Source: PZPK01 sp965230795 (lineage in GTDB: Bacteria; Pseudomonadota; Gammaproteobacteria; Pseudomonadales; Oleiphilaceae). Taken from it: a stretch of DNA of 64,000 nucleotides. A program made the translations under genes and the position numbers. Positions within the stretch are counted from its first letter, which is position 1; each line of letters begins with the position of its first letter. Of the stretch, positions 16,848-23,456 are shown in pieces. The notes beneath the pieces were generated by a model, which did not search any database, had not been told where the DNA came from, and saw only the letters and a list, made by a program, of their open reading frames with translations. The stretch is from assembly GCA_965230795.1 (NCBI GenBank), contig OZ246020.1, positions 3,286,001 to 3,350,000 on the forward strand. The letters run 5' to 3'.

Positions 16848-17567
16848 ATGCCCTTTTTCCGTCTTGTGCTATCAATGCTCGCTATTTTCCTTGCGCTGCC
16901 GGCGATAGCGAAAGATCTGGTGATTGGTTACCCCAAAGAGATTAACCGTTTCCATGACGCCGCCACGGTTATTCTCACGGAAGCCTATGACCAGCTCGGA
17001 CTAACCGTGCACATCAGCACCTTTCCCGCGGAACGCTCTTTACATCTTTCCAATTCCGGCATGATTGATGGCGAACTGGTCAGGATCGAAGGCATCGACA
17101 GCCGCTATCCGAATTTGATCCGCGTTCCCGTCAGCCACGTGCAGGCCGAGCAAATGGCCTTTGCCTCCTCACCGGACATCACGATTCAGGGCTGGCAGAG
17201 TCTGCGCCCCTATCGCATTGTATTTCACCGCGGATACAAGGCGGCAGAACGCGGCACGCAAGGAATGAATGTTGAACTGACGACAGCCGTGGTCCAGGCT
17301 CTGGAAATGGTGGCCAACGGTCGCGCCGATGTCGCGATCGCCAATCGTTTTACCGGACTCGCCGAACTGAAAAACATCCCCCGGTACAAGCTGAATATGC
17401 TGATTCCGCCGGTGCAGGTGGATCCTCTTTATCACTACTTACACAAGAAACACGCGGCCATCGTTCCGGAACTCACCAAAATACTGGAACAGATGCGAAG
17501 CAGCGGCCGTTTTGAACGAATTTATCAACAATTTGACGTCAGCCCACTTTCCAGCAAAAGCAACTGA
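16848..17567 (+). CDS. Periplasmic binding-like protein (SBP_bac_3 type), orphan
   Basis: 239 residues from ATG 16848, set by AGGA eight bases upstream. Signal peptide MPFFRLVLSMLAIFLALPAIA. The mature protein has the family-3 layout: INRFHDAATVILTEAYDQLG, FPAERSLHLSNSGMIDGELV, a central hinge and GRADVAIANRFTGLAEL. Such proteins bind small solutes for ABC transport or sensors, but no permease or ATPase lies beside it. The ogt gene follows with one base between stop and start. Confidence 0.75.
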   Translation: MPFFRLVLSMLAIFLALPAIAKDLVIGYPKEINRFHDAATVILTEAYDQLGLTVHISTFPAERSLHLSNSGMIDGELVRIEGIDSRYPNLIRVPVSHVQAEQMAFASSPDITIQGWQSLRPYRIVFHRGYKAAERGTQGMNVELTTAVVQALEMVANGRADVAIANRFTGLAELKNIPRYKLNMLIPPVQVDPLYHYLHKKHAAIVPELTKILEQMRSSGRFERIYQQFDVSPLSSKSN

Positions 17568-17568
17568 A

Positions 17569-18096
17569 ATGTCCCAGATTCATATTCAATACCACAAAAG
17601 CCATGGCGCCGAATTCATTCTTGGCAGTATCGATAACCGGCTCTGTTTGATGGATTTTCGATACCGAAAACTCCGCGAAACCATTGACCGCCGCTTGCAG
17701 ATGACGCTCGACGCCCGCTTTGTAGAGCAGCCGGATCTCTTGCTGGAACGCACCAAGCGGCAGGTAGACGAATATCTTTGTGGCGAGCGCAGGGCCTTTG
17801 ATCTGCCTCTGCATCTGGTCGGTACACCATTCCAGAAACAAGTGTGGCTCGCTTTGATGGCCATTCCCTATGGCGACACCACCTCTTACACGGAGTTGGC
17901 GCAAACACTGGGGAATCGCAATGCCTTGCGAGCCGTAGCCAGCGCCAATGGCGCCAATGCCCTCGCACTAATTGTTCCCTGCCATCGCGTTACAGGAATC
18001 AATGGTGACCTGGTCGGCTACGGAGGTGGTCTGCCGATGAAACAGCGCCTGCTGGATATGGAACTGGGGGGAATGCGACAGCTATCCATGTTTTAG
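17569..18096 (+). CDS. ogt: Methylated-DNA-protein-cysteine methyltransferase (Ogt type)
   Basis: 175 residues from ATG 17569, the size of Ogt. The active-site motif is VPCHRV, with the acceptor Cys at about 143. The preceding wing and recognition helix is YTELAQTLGNRNALRAVASANGANALALI, and GYGGGLPMKQRLLDME closes the domain. It transfers alkyl groups from O6-alkylguanine to its own cysteine and is consumed in the process. The frame is open upstream to 17512, inside the preceding gene, but the ATG one base past that gene's stop is the natural start. Confidence 0.95.
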   Translation: MSQIHIQYHKSHGAEFILGSIDNRLCLMDFRYRKLRETIDRRLQMTLDARFVEQPDLLLERTKRQVDEYLCGERRAFDLPLHLVGTPFQKQVWLALMAIPYGDTTSYTELAQTLGNRNALRAVASANGANALALIVPCHRVTGINGDLVGYGGGLPMKQRLLDMELGGMRQLSMF

Positions 18097-18136
18097 CGGC
18101 CAGTCAGAAGGCCGAGTAGACCTGCTCCGAATGCGT

Positions 18137-18171
18137 AAAAAAAGGGCCGGCGCCGCTACAACCGCCGACCC
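18137..18171 (-). terminator. Strong Rho-independent terminator, minus strand
   Basis: On the minus strand GGGTCGGCG and CGCCGGCCC form a nine-pair stem (one G-T pair) with a ten-base loop, followed directly by seven T. No annotated gene ends into it from the right. It marks the end of a minus-strand transcript covering 18171 to about 18706. Confidence 0.8.
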
Positions 18172-18256
18172 AGGGGGAAGAGCCCGTGGCAACCCTGCCA
18201 GAGCCTCGCTCTCAACGAGCCTTCAGGAGATGGCGCGTTAAAGCAAGCGCCTGAAC

Positions 18257-18346
18257 TTACCTAAAAAATGCCTGAAACTGTGATACAGCCTTTACGTCGA
18301 AACACGTGATAAATTCGTTAGAACGTCCCCTGTTTGTATGAGGCAT
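18257..18346 (-). CDS. Candidate 29-residue small protein
   Basis: ATG at 18346 is preceded by a consensus AGGAGG with a nine-base spacer. The frame is MPHTNRGRSNEFITCF...FQAFFR. No family is recognised. The ribosome site and start are flanked by an eight-base inverted repeat (GAACGTCC/GGACGTTC, 18321-18328 and 18366-18373), which could hide them in an RNA stem. It follows the 32-residue frame on the same strand after 37 bp and precedes the terminator. Evidence is the ribosome site and context only. Confidence 0.4.
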   Translation of the reverse strand: MPHTNRGRSNEFITCFDVKAVSQFQAFFR

Positions 18347-18373
18347 TTAGCGCAACCTCCTTAGAGGACGTTC
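18321..18373 (-). promoter_or_regulatory. Inverted repeat enclosing the ribosome site of the 29-residue ORF
   Basis: GAACGTCC at 18366-18373 (minus-strand reading) can pair with GGACGTTC at 18321-18328, eight perfect pairs with a 37-base loop that contains AGGAGG and the ATG. Inside it, CCTCTAAGGAGG is a second small hairpin that uses the Shine-Dalgarno bases. This could be a translational switch. Confidence 0.45.
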
Positions 18374-18383
18374 AATTTGCAAC

Positions 18384-18482
18384 TCAATCCAGATCACCTT
18401 GTTCGAGTTCGAAATCAAATTCGATATCGTCCAAACCCAATTCGTGATCCACCCAATGCCAAAATGCTTTGATAACGTGCAT
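18384..18482 (-). CDS. Candidate 32-residue small acidic protein
   Basis: ATG at 18482 follows AGAGAGG with an eight-base spacer. An ATG two codons upstream, at 18488, is too close to that site. The product MHVIKAFWHWVDHEL...ELEQGDLD has an aromatic amphipathic start and a strongly acidic end (DDIEFDFELEQGDLD). No signal or membrane segment and no recognised family. It lies between a minus-strand promoter (18741) and terminator (18137). The biased composition makes a real peptide more likely than chance. Confidence 0.5.
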   Translation of the reverse strand: MHVIKAFWHWVDHELGLDDIEFDFELEQGDLD

Positions 18483-18489
18483 AACCATT

Positions 18490-18706
18490 ACCTCTCTATT
18501 GGTGCCCGGTTAACACTGCTTACATCGGAAACCGGACATAAATGCTGTCCCTGTACCCTTGCCTTCCCTGCGAGTCACCGTCCTTTGGTGAACTCCTTAT
18601 TCCCTTGCTTTCACTAGCGACATCTATGTCGCCTTACACTGTTTAGTTTCTCTTTGAGGCCTAGTTGTTCCTCTTTAGAATTACTTAGTTCCTTTTTGGA
18701 ACCATA
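18490..18706 (-). ncRNA. Possible structured leader RNA rich in GGA motifs
   Basis: From the predicted minus-strand start (about 18706) to the first small ORF there are about 215 bases without a gene. Read on the minus strand they hold seven GGA triplets in A/G-rich context (AAAAAGGAAC, AAGAGGAAC, CAAGGGAAT, TAAGGAGTT, CAAAGGACG, CGCAGGGAAG, ACAGGGACAG). Several small hairpins can form: GCGACAT/ATGTCGC, TCACC-AAAGGAC-GGTGA with AGGA in the loop, GGACA/TGTCC and CCGGTT/AACCGG. This resembles a CsrA/RsmA-binding RNA or leader, but the match is weak evidence. Confidence 0.3.
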
Positions 18707-18712
18707 GTCACA

Positions 18713-18741
18713 GTTTATGGTTCCATTTTGGAACTTGTCAA
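18713..18741 (-). promoter_or_regulatory. Minus-strand promoter for the small-ORF transcript
   Basis: Consensus -35 TTGACA (18741-18736), then CATAAA as -10 after 16 bp (or ATAAAC after 17). The spacer is filled by the palindrome at 18720-18734, so a bound repressor would cover it. Confidence 0.55.
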
Positions 18742-18763
18742 GCTATGATTGAATCCATTATTC
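18735..18763 (+). promoter_or_regulatory. Possible plus-strand promoter for the HxlR gene
   Basis: TTGTCA (18735-18740), 17 bp, TTATTC (18758-18763). It overlaps the -35 of the divergent minus-strand promoter. The -10 is weak. Confidence 0.35.
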
Positions 18764-18842
18764 GAACAGATCGTTTCAAACGCTCTGACCTTTATCTGTC
18801 CCTTTTGGGACCACAACACGATGACAACGGGATCACTGCAGC

Positions 18843-19301
18843 ATGCGCTGGGAAGAAGTGGATTCACAAACCTGTTCTATGGCTCGCGCTCTGGCCATTT
18901 TTGGCGATCGTTGGACATTACTGATTATTCGCGACGCCTTTCGTCGCATCCGCCGCTTTTCTGACTTTCAGAAATCACTGGGTATCAACAAGCACCGCCT
19001 GTCGGATCGCCTCAATCGTCTGGTTGAAGCCAAAATTCTGGAAAAACGTGCCGCCTCGGATGGCGGCCCTCACAAGGAATATCGCTTGACGGAGAAAGGC
19101 ATAGAGCTATATCCGGTACTGCTGGCGGTAGCCCAGTGGGGCGACAAGTGGGAGTGCGAAAACGATGGTCCGCCTCTTGTGTTTCGCCATAAAAGCTGTG
19201 GCCAGCTTACCCGTCCGCGTTATACCTGTTCTGCATGTAACGAGGAAATCGATGCGCGCAGTATTATCCCTGAGGCGGGCCCAGGTGCAGCACAAGCCTG
19301 A
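18843..19301 (+). CDS. HxlR-family winged-helix transcriptional regulator
   Basis: 152 residues. The N-terminal 100 are a typical HxlR domain: CSMARALAIFGDRWTLLIIRDAF, RRFSDFQKSLGINKHRLSDRL, then the wing EYRLTEKGIELYPVLLAVAQWG. The Cys in the leading CSMARAL segment is the position used for thiol sensing in some members (YodB, HypR). The C-terminal tail has HKSCGQ and RYTCSACNEE, three cysteines and a histidine that could form a small metal-binding knuckle. Palindromes upstream are the likely operators, implying autoregulation. No good ribosome site precedes the ATG. Confidence 0.9.
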   Translation: MRWEEVDSQTCSMARALAIFGDRWTLLIIRDAFRRIRRFSDFQKSLGINKHRLSDRLNRLVEAKILEKRAASDGGPHKEYRLTEKGIELYPVLLAVAQWGDKWECENDGPPLVFRHKSCGQLTRPRYTCSACNEEIDARSIIPEAGPGAAQA

Positions 19302-19325
19302 GCCACTCTCTTGAGAACCGGTTTC

Positions 19326-19811
19326 ATGAATATACGCCCCGCGACCCGAGACGATTTCGCGCGCATTCTGGACTTGAATCAGCATGCTGTGGCGCATACC
19401 AGCCCGCTTGCTCCCGATAGCCTGCATGCACTGGACGGCTTTTCCTGCTATCACCGTGTGGCCTATGTGGAGGGCACTGTCGCTGCGTTTCTGCTGGTCA
19501 TCGCAGAACAGGAAAGCTATCAGAGCGATAACTACCGTTGGTTCAATGCCCGCTATCCGCGCTTTCTCTACATAGACCGCATCGTCGTTGATCCCGACTT
19601 TGCCGGACGAGGCATTGGCAAAGCCCTGTATGAAGATTTATTTGAGTACGCCCGCTCCCGGGGATATTCGCTCATTAGCTGTGAATACAATCTGGAACCA
19701 CCCAATCCGGCCTCCGCCCACTTCCACAGTTCGCTAGGATTTGAAGAGATTGACAGTCAGCTCATCAACCAGGGGAAAAAACGGGTGTCCTTGCAGATCA
19801 AAACACTTTGA
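19326..19811 (+). CDS. GNAT-family N-acetyltransferase
   Basis: 161 residues from ATG 19326 (TTG 19311 is also in frame). Motif A for acetyl-CoA is clear: YIDRIVVDPDFAGRGIGKAL with the R/Q-x-x-G-x-G/A loop, then YEDLFEYARSRGYSLISCEY. The end, FHSSLGFEEIDSQLI, is motif B. The acceptor substrate is unknown. It is followed head-to-tail by the repeat protein, with overlapping frames. Confidence 0.88.
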   Translation: MNIRPATRDDFARILDLNQHAVAHTSPLAPDSLHALDGFSCYHRVAYVEGTVAAFLLVIAEQESYQSDNYRWFNARYPRFLYIDRIVVDPDFAGRGIGKALYEDLFEYARSRGYSLISCEYNLEPPNPASAHFHSSLGFEEIDSQLINQGKKRVSLQIKTL

Positions 19812-19822
19812 CGGGGAAAAAC

Positions 19823-20323
19823 ATGACACTAAGGGACGACCTTCAGGCCTGGGATGGCAAATCCTCGGAAGCAATAGCCGAGATTTACCGGAACAAGGCC
19901 AGCCAATCTGATTTCGTGGACCAGCTTATTCAGCTCTGTTCAGACAGTGCATTACAGAAAGGTGCCAGCTGGCTGCTCAAACACCATCTCGAATCAGGCG
20001 GATCATTGGCACCCGCTCAGGTCGAAAGCGTCATTGAGTCCCTCGATACACAGACGGACTGGGAAACCCGCCTGCATATGCTGCAGAGCTTGCCCTACCT
20101 GGACGTGGTGGTGAAACACAAGCAGCGACTCAAACAGTTTCTGGATGAGTGCCACAAAGACGATAACAAATTTGTGAGAGCCTGGGCCTTGAGCGGCCTG
20201 CATCAGCTGGCAAATCAACATCCTGAATACCGCGATGAAGTCCTGACATGGATTGAACGCGCTATGGTGGACGAGGCTCCATCCGTAAAAGCACGCCTGC
20301 GAAAACTCAAACCCTGGTCCTGA
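19823..20323 (+). CDS. Helical-repeat (HEAT/ARM-like) protein, unknown
   Basis: 166 residues from ATG 19823, which has GGGG about nine bases upstream. The whole protein is predicted helical with no signal or membrane segment. Paired helices with conserved small and hydrophobic spacing (ALQKGASWLLKHHLESGG, DWETRLHMLQSLPYLDVV, NKFVRAWALSGLHQLANQ, DEAPSVKARLRKLKPWS) suggest three or four HEAT-like units, a scaffold fold. It is probably co-transcribed with the acetyltransferase before it. Confidence 0.65.
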   Translation: MTLRDDLQAWDGKSSEAIAEIYRNKASQSDFVDQLIQLCSDSALQKGASWLLKHHLESGGSLAPAQVESVIESLDTQTDWETRLHMLQSLPYLDVVVKHKQRLKQFLDECHKDDNKFVRAWALSGLHQLANQHPEYRDEVLTWIERAMVDEAPSVKARLRKLKPWS

Positions 20324-20352
20324 CATTTTTCTCTGTGCGGTCAACTGGCTGA

Positions 20353-20685
20353 TCAGGCCCGTTCAGCCTGAAGCTGGTAGGAACGCAACAAAAGGTACAA
20401 GGCAAAACCGACGGCAACACCGGGAATCACGCCCAGCAGGAGACAGACCCAGCCATAGCGGATCTGCAAATGCTTCCATTCGTACACTATCCAAATGGCC
20501 AGAATGACCCAGCACAGGATCACATCAATGGCATAGCCGGAGGCAAAGGGATTGACGAAGCCGGCCGCAAAGGCGCCGATCACATTCCAGTCTGCAGCCA
20601 GCGCGGGAATCACCAGTGCACAAAATGCGATGATGAAGAGACTGGCAACCACTATCAGGGAAAATCGAAAGGTTTTTTCAGACAT
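20353..20685 (-). CDS. DUF2834-like membrane protein
   Basis: 110 residues from ATG 20685. Three hydrophobic helices are seen (FSLIVVASLFIIAFCALVIP, YAIDVILCWVILAIWIVYEW, WVCLLLGVIPGVAVGFALYLL). The DVILCWVILAIWIVYEWK segment and the RYGWVCLLLG turn fit the DUF2834 family, whose function is unknown. The frame extends to 20769, but that region lacks conserved features and overlaps the neighbour. Confidence 0.7.
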   Translation of the reverse strand: MSEKTFRFSLIVVASLFIIAFCALVIPALAADWNVIGAFAAGFVNPFASGYAIDVILCWVILAIWIVYEWKHLQIRYGWVCLLLGVIPGVAVGFALYLLLRSYQLQAERA

Positions 20686-20744
20686 GGATTTGTTACTCTG
20701 TAGACTTGATTCATTGGCACATATTTTAAGGTGCCAAACGTGTT

Positions 20745-21557
20745 TTAGGTAATGTCGATACGTCCGCACAGATACTGTACCGCTTTGCCTTTGATGCGCA
20801 CCCGGTCGCCCTGCAAATCACATAGCAGATGCCCGCCTCGCCCGGAAATCTGCCGCGCCTGTAAATGCGTTTTGCCTAGAATATCCGACCATAAGGGTAT
20901 CAGGGCACAGTGAATCGAACCGGTTACCGGATCTTCGGGAATACCATAGCTTGGTGCAAAATAGCGCGAAACGAAATCCACATCATCACCCGGCGCCGTC
21001 ACCACCACACCATAGGGATGCAACTCCGCCAGCAAGGCCATATCCGGTTGCATCGCCGCCAGGGTAGACTGATCCGAAAACCGGAAATAGTAGTTGTGAT
21101 CCTGCTCTGTTTTCATGGCCGCTTCAGGCACCAAGTCTCCTGTCACCGATCCCAGGGCCTCCGCCAAACGCTCTGGCGCCTCACAGGGTACGGGTGCATA
21201 AGCCGGGAAATCGAGCACCAGCAAATCGCCTTCCCTGCCTACACTAAGGATTCCGCTCAGCGTTTCAAATTGCAGCACTTCGGCTTCCGGTTCCAGATAG
21301 CGAAAGATGACATAGGCACTGGCAAGAGTGGCATGTCCGCAGAGTGGAACTTCGCATGATGGGGTGAACCAGCGTAAGCGATAATGTCCGTCTCCACCTC
21401 TAAAAAAGGCAGTTTCCGAAAGATTATTTTCGGATGCGATGGCCTGTAATATGGCATCATCGGGCCATTGATCCAGAGGTACTACCGCAGCAGGATTACC
21501 GGAAAACACAGCCTCGGAAAAGGCATCAATCTGATAGATATCCAATGTCAGGTTCAC
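20745..21557 (-). CDS. PhzF-family isomerase/epimerase-like protein
   Basis: 270 residues matching the PhzF/diaminopimelate-epimerase fold. The start IYQIDAFSEAVFSGNPAAVVPLDQWP is diagnostic. ASENNLSETAFF carries the conserved catalytic Glu, LRWFTPSCEVPLCGHATLASA the central loop, and YGIPEDPVTGSIHCALIPLW the C-terminal loop. E. coli YddE is a member of unknown substrate. There is no phenazine cluster here, so a phenazine role is unlikely. The small lipoprotein gene ends 2 bp upstream of its start. Confidence 0.9.
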   Translation of the reverse strand: MNLTLDIYQIDAFSEAVFSGNPAAVVPLDQWPDDAILQAIASENNLSETAFFRGGDGHYRLRWFTPSCEVPLCGHATLASAYVIFRYLEPEAEVLQFETLSGILSVGREGDLLVLDFPAYAPVPCEAPERLAEALGSVTGDLVPEAAMKTEQDHNYYFRFSDQSTLAAMQPDMALLAELHPYGVVVTAPGDDVDFVSRYFAPSYGIPEDPVTGSIHCALIPLWSDILGKTHLQARQISGRGGHLLCDLQGDRVRIKGKAVQYLCGRIDIT

Positions 21558-21559
21558 GG

Positions 21560-21760
21560 TTACTGGCCCTTGATCACGGCTTCCCGTTCGCGCGTATACT
21601 CATCATAGGAAGTGTCATATTGGGCCATACATTCCTCGTAAGCTTCCTGGGTTGTCAGCGTGTTGCACTGGTGTCGCTGACTTCCCTGCACGGCGTCATA
21701 CCACTGCCGACTTGAGCACGCGGTCAGCACCAGGCATAAAAACAGAATCGGGTATTTCAT
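21560..21760 (-). CDS. Small lipoprotein, 66 residues
   Basis: From ATG 21760 the product begins MKYPILFLCLVLTAC, a signal peptide with an LTAC lipobox. The mature part is about 50 residues, hydrophilic, with QCNTLTTQEAYEECMAQYDT, two cysteines and many Tyr and Glu. This resembles small entericidin- or YgdI-unlike lipoproteins of unknown role. It lies immediately upstream of the PhzF-like gene on the same strand. Confidence 0.75.
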   Translation of the reverse strand: MKYPILFLCLVLTACSSRQWYDAVQGSQRHQCNTLTTQEAYEECMAQYDTSYDEYTREREAVIKGQ

Positions 21761-21875
21761 GATTTTCGTTCTTCTGGCATTGTTATTGAACAACTGTCGA
21801 ACACGCAGTATACCCAAACGAATGCTGCTCTGATCACCCTATTCTGAGATACATCGTCACGACAAAGGAACAGTC

Positions 21876-22241
21876 ATGGAAAATACCATCACGCGCCAGA
21901 ATAAAATCGATTACGTGGAATTCCCTTCCCGGGATCTGGAATCCAGCAAGCGCTTCTTCAGCCAGGTGTTTGGATGGGAGTTTGTGGACTACGGGCCCGA
22001 CTATGTGGCCTTCACCAAGGCTGGACTTGAAGGCGGCTTCTATCGCGCCGAACTGGAGACTTCGACCCGACACGGCAGTGCTCTGGTGGTCATCTACAGC
22101 GACAATCTGCAGGCAACACAGAACGACATTGAAGCGGCGGGTGGCGAAATTGTAAAAGCCATATTCAGTTTTCCTGGAGGCCGACGCTTCCACTTTAGCG
22201 ACCCCAACGGCAATGAATACGCCGTATGGTCGGACCAGTAA
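21876..22241 (+). CDS. VOC-superfamily (glyoxalase/bleomycin-resistance-like) protein
   Basis: 121 residues, one VOC unit: IDYVEFPSRDLESSKRFFSQ, FGWEFVDYGPDYVAFTKAGL, ALVVIYSDNLQATQNDIEAAGG, GRRFHFSDPNGNEYAVWSD. The FxDPxGNxxAVW ending is typical. It may bind a metal, but the substrate cannot be inferred. AGGAACAG precedes the ATG. Confidence 0.88.
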   Translation: MENTITRQNKIDYVEFPSRDLESSKRFFSQVFGWEFVDYGPDYVAFTKAGLEGGFYRAELETSTRHGSALVVIYSDNLQATQNDIEAAGGEIVKAIFSFPGGRRFHFSDPNGNEYAVWSDQ

Positions 22242-22311
22242 AAACATGTTGTTGCACACTCCCGGTACTCAGATCACCAGGCGACAAATAAGATGAATTT
22301 TTTTCATATTA

Positions 22312-22334
22312 AACCAAAGCAGCCGCTTGGTTTT
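22312..22334 (+). terminator. Possible terminator after the VOC gene
   Basis: ACCAAAGC, loop AGCC, GCTTGGT (one unpaired A), then TTTTGTG. Short stem and weak T run. Confidence 0.45.
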
Positions 22335-22407
22335 GTGCGCTAAGCCACGACATCAAAACCGAGAGGCAGTAAGATAGCCTGAACATACGACCAGACATTG
22401 GACATTT

Positions 22408-23442
22408 ATGAAGCACGCCCTTCTTTCCATCTTCGCGCTGTTGTTTCTTACCTACACTCTGTCCGCCGCCAGCCAGGCAACTGTGGGCCTGAAGGATAAA
22501 GACCTGCACCCCTTCCATGCCTGCGTTTGGGACCCGCTCGGTAAAGCTGGCCCGGCGCAGCAGATCCTGAAAGAAGCCAAGATTGTTGCCTACAGCTGGG
22601 GTATCGATCTGACCTACGATATCTATAGCGACGAACGTGTCGCCATTGAAGAGTTCAAGCTTGGACGTTGCGACGGCGTCAATATGCTGGGGTTCCGCGC
22701 CCGTGAATTCAACACCTTTACCGGTAGTCTCGGTGCCATCGGTGCGATACCCAGCTACGAGCATCTCGGTATTGTGATCAAAAGTATCAGCTCGGAAAAA
22801 GCCGCAAAACTCATGCGGGTTGGCGAGTATGAAATCATGGGAATCGGCCCTGCCGGCGCCATATTCATGTTCACCCGTGACCGCAGTATCATGTTACCGG
22901 AAGAGTTCGCCGGCAAGCGTATGGCCGTTTTGGATGATATTCCCGAGTCATCGTATTTGTCGAAGAAACACGGTATCACGCCTGTCAGCTCGACCATCTT
23001 CAACTCGATTCTGAAATTCAATAATGGCAGTGTGGATCTGACCGCTGCACCCGCCATCGTTTACGAACCCTTTGAAATGCACAAGGGTCTGGAACCGGAT
23101 GGTGGTATTTACGCCGAGCCTTTCCTCTACATCACCATGCAGATGGTCGCACGCTGGGACAAGCTGCCCCCCGATATTCCACAAAAATCCCGCTCCTATA
23201 CAGTGACCAAATACCCGGAATTCGTGAAATTTCTGAAGGACCCGGAAGCCACCATTCCAGAGCATTACTGGATCGATATACCCCAGCACCTCTATGACTA
23301 CTGGGTGGAAGACTTCCGCCAAAGCCGCATGGAACTGGCAGATCTGGGTATCTATGATGCCCGAACACTGAAACTCATGCGCAAGGTGCGATGTAAACTG
23401 ACTCCGGACGACGCCGAGTGCAGCGCCAATAGAAAGGAATAA
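22408..23442 (+). CDS. Putative periplasmic solute-binding protein (DUF6091-like)
   Basis: 344 residues with a signal peptide (MKHALLSIFALLFLTYTLSAASQA). The mature protein begins VGLKDKDLHPFHACVWDPLGKAGPA and has TRAP-type binding-protein character: a search for KIVAYSWGIDLTYDIYSDER, GRCDGVNMLGFRAREFN and EFAGKRMAVLDDIPESSY matches the paired-lobe fold. The best fit by memory is the 'putative solute-binding protein' DUF6091 family. Four cysteines (CVWDP, GRCDG, RKVRC, DDAEC) may form two disulphides. No transporter subunits adjoin it. Confidence 0.7.
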   Translation: MKHALLSIFALLFLTYTLSAASQATVGLKDKDLHPFHACVWDPLGKAGPAQQILKEAKIVAYSWGIDLTYDIYSDERVAIEEFKLGRCDGVNMLGFRAREFNTFTGSLGAIGAIPSYEHLGIVIKSISSEKAAKLMRVGEYEIMGIGPAGAIFMFTRDRSIMLPEEFAGKRMAVLDDIPESSYLSKKHGITPVSSTIFNSILKFNNGSVDLTAAPAIVYEPFEMHKGLEPDGGIYAEPFLYITMQMVARWDKLPPDIPQKSRSYTVTKYPEFVKFLKDPEATIPEHYWIDIPQHLYDYWVEDFRQSRMELADLGIYDARTLKLMRKVRCKLTPDDAECSANRKE

Positions 23443-23456
23443 ACGCAAGCGTTTTT
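23441..23456 (+). terminator. Possible terminator overlapping the stop of the binding-protein gene
   Basis: AAACGC-AA-GCGTTT followed by TT: six pairs but a two-base loop, so only a weak call. Confidence 0.35.

Larger units (their letters stand above)
18667..18811. promoter_or_regulatory. Array of palindromes, likely operators of the adjacent HxlR regulator
   Basis: Perfect palindromes GTTCC-TTTTT-GGAAC (18688-18702) and GTTCC-ATTTT-GGAAC (18720-18734) lie 32 bp apart. A degenerate copy GTTCCTCTTTAGAAT (18667-18681) lies 21 bp further, near whole helical turns. A related GTCCC-TTTT-GGGAC (18798-18811) lies just upstream of the regulator gene. The copy at 18720 falls between the -35 and -10 of the minus-strand promoter. 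Confidence 0.65.
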
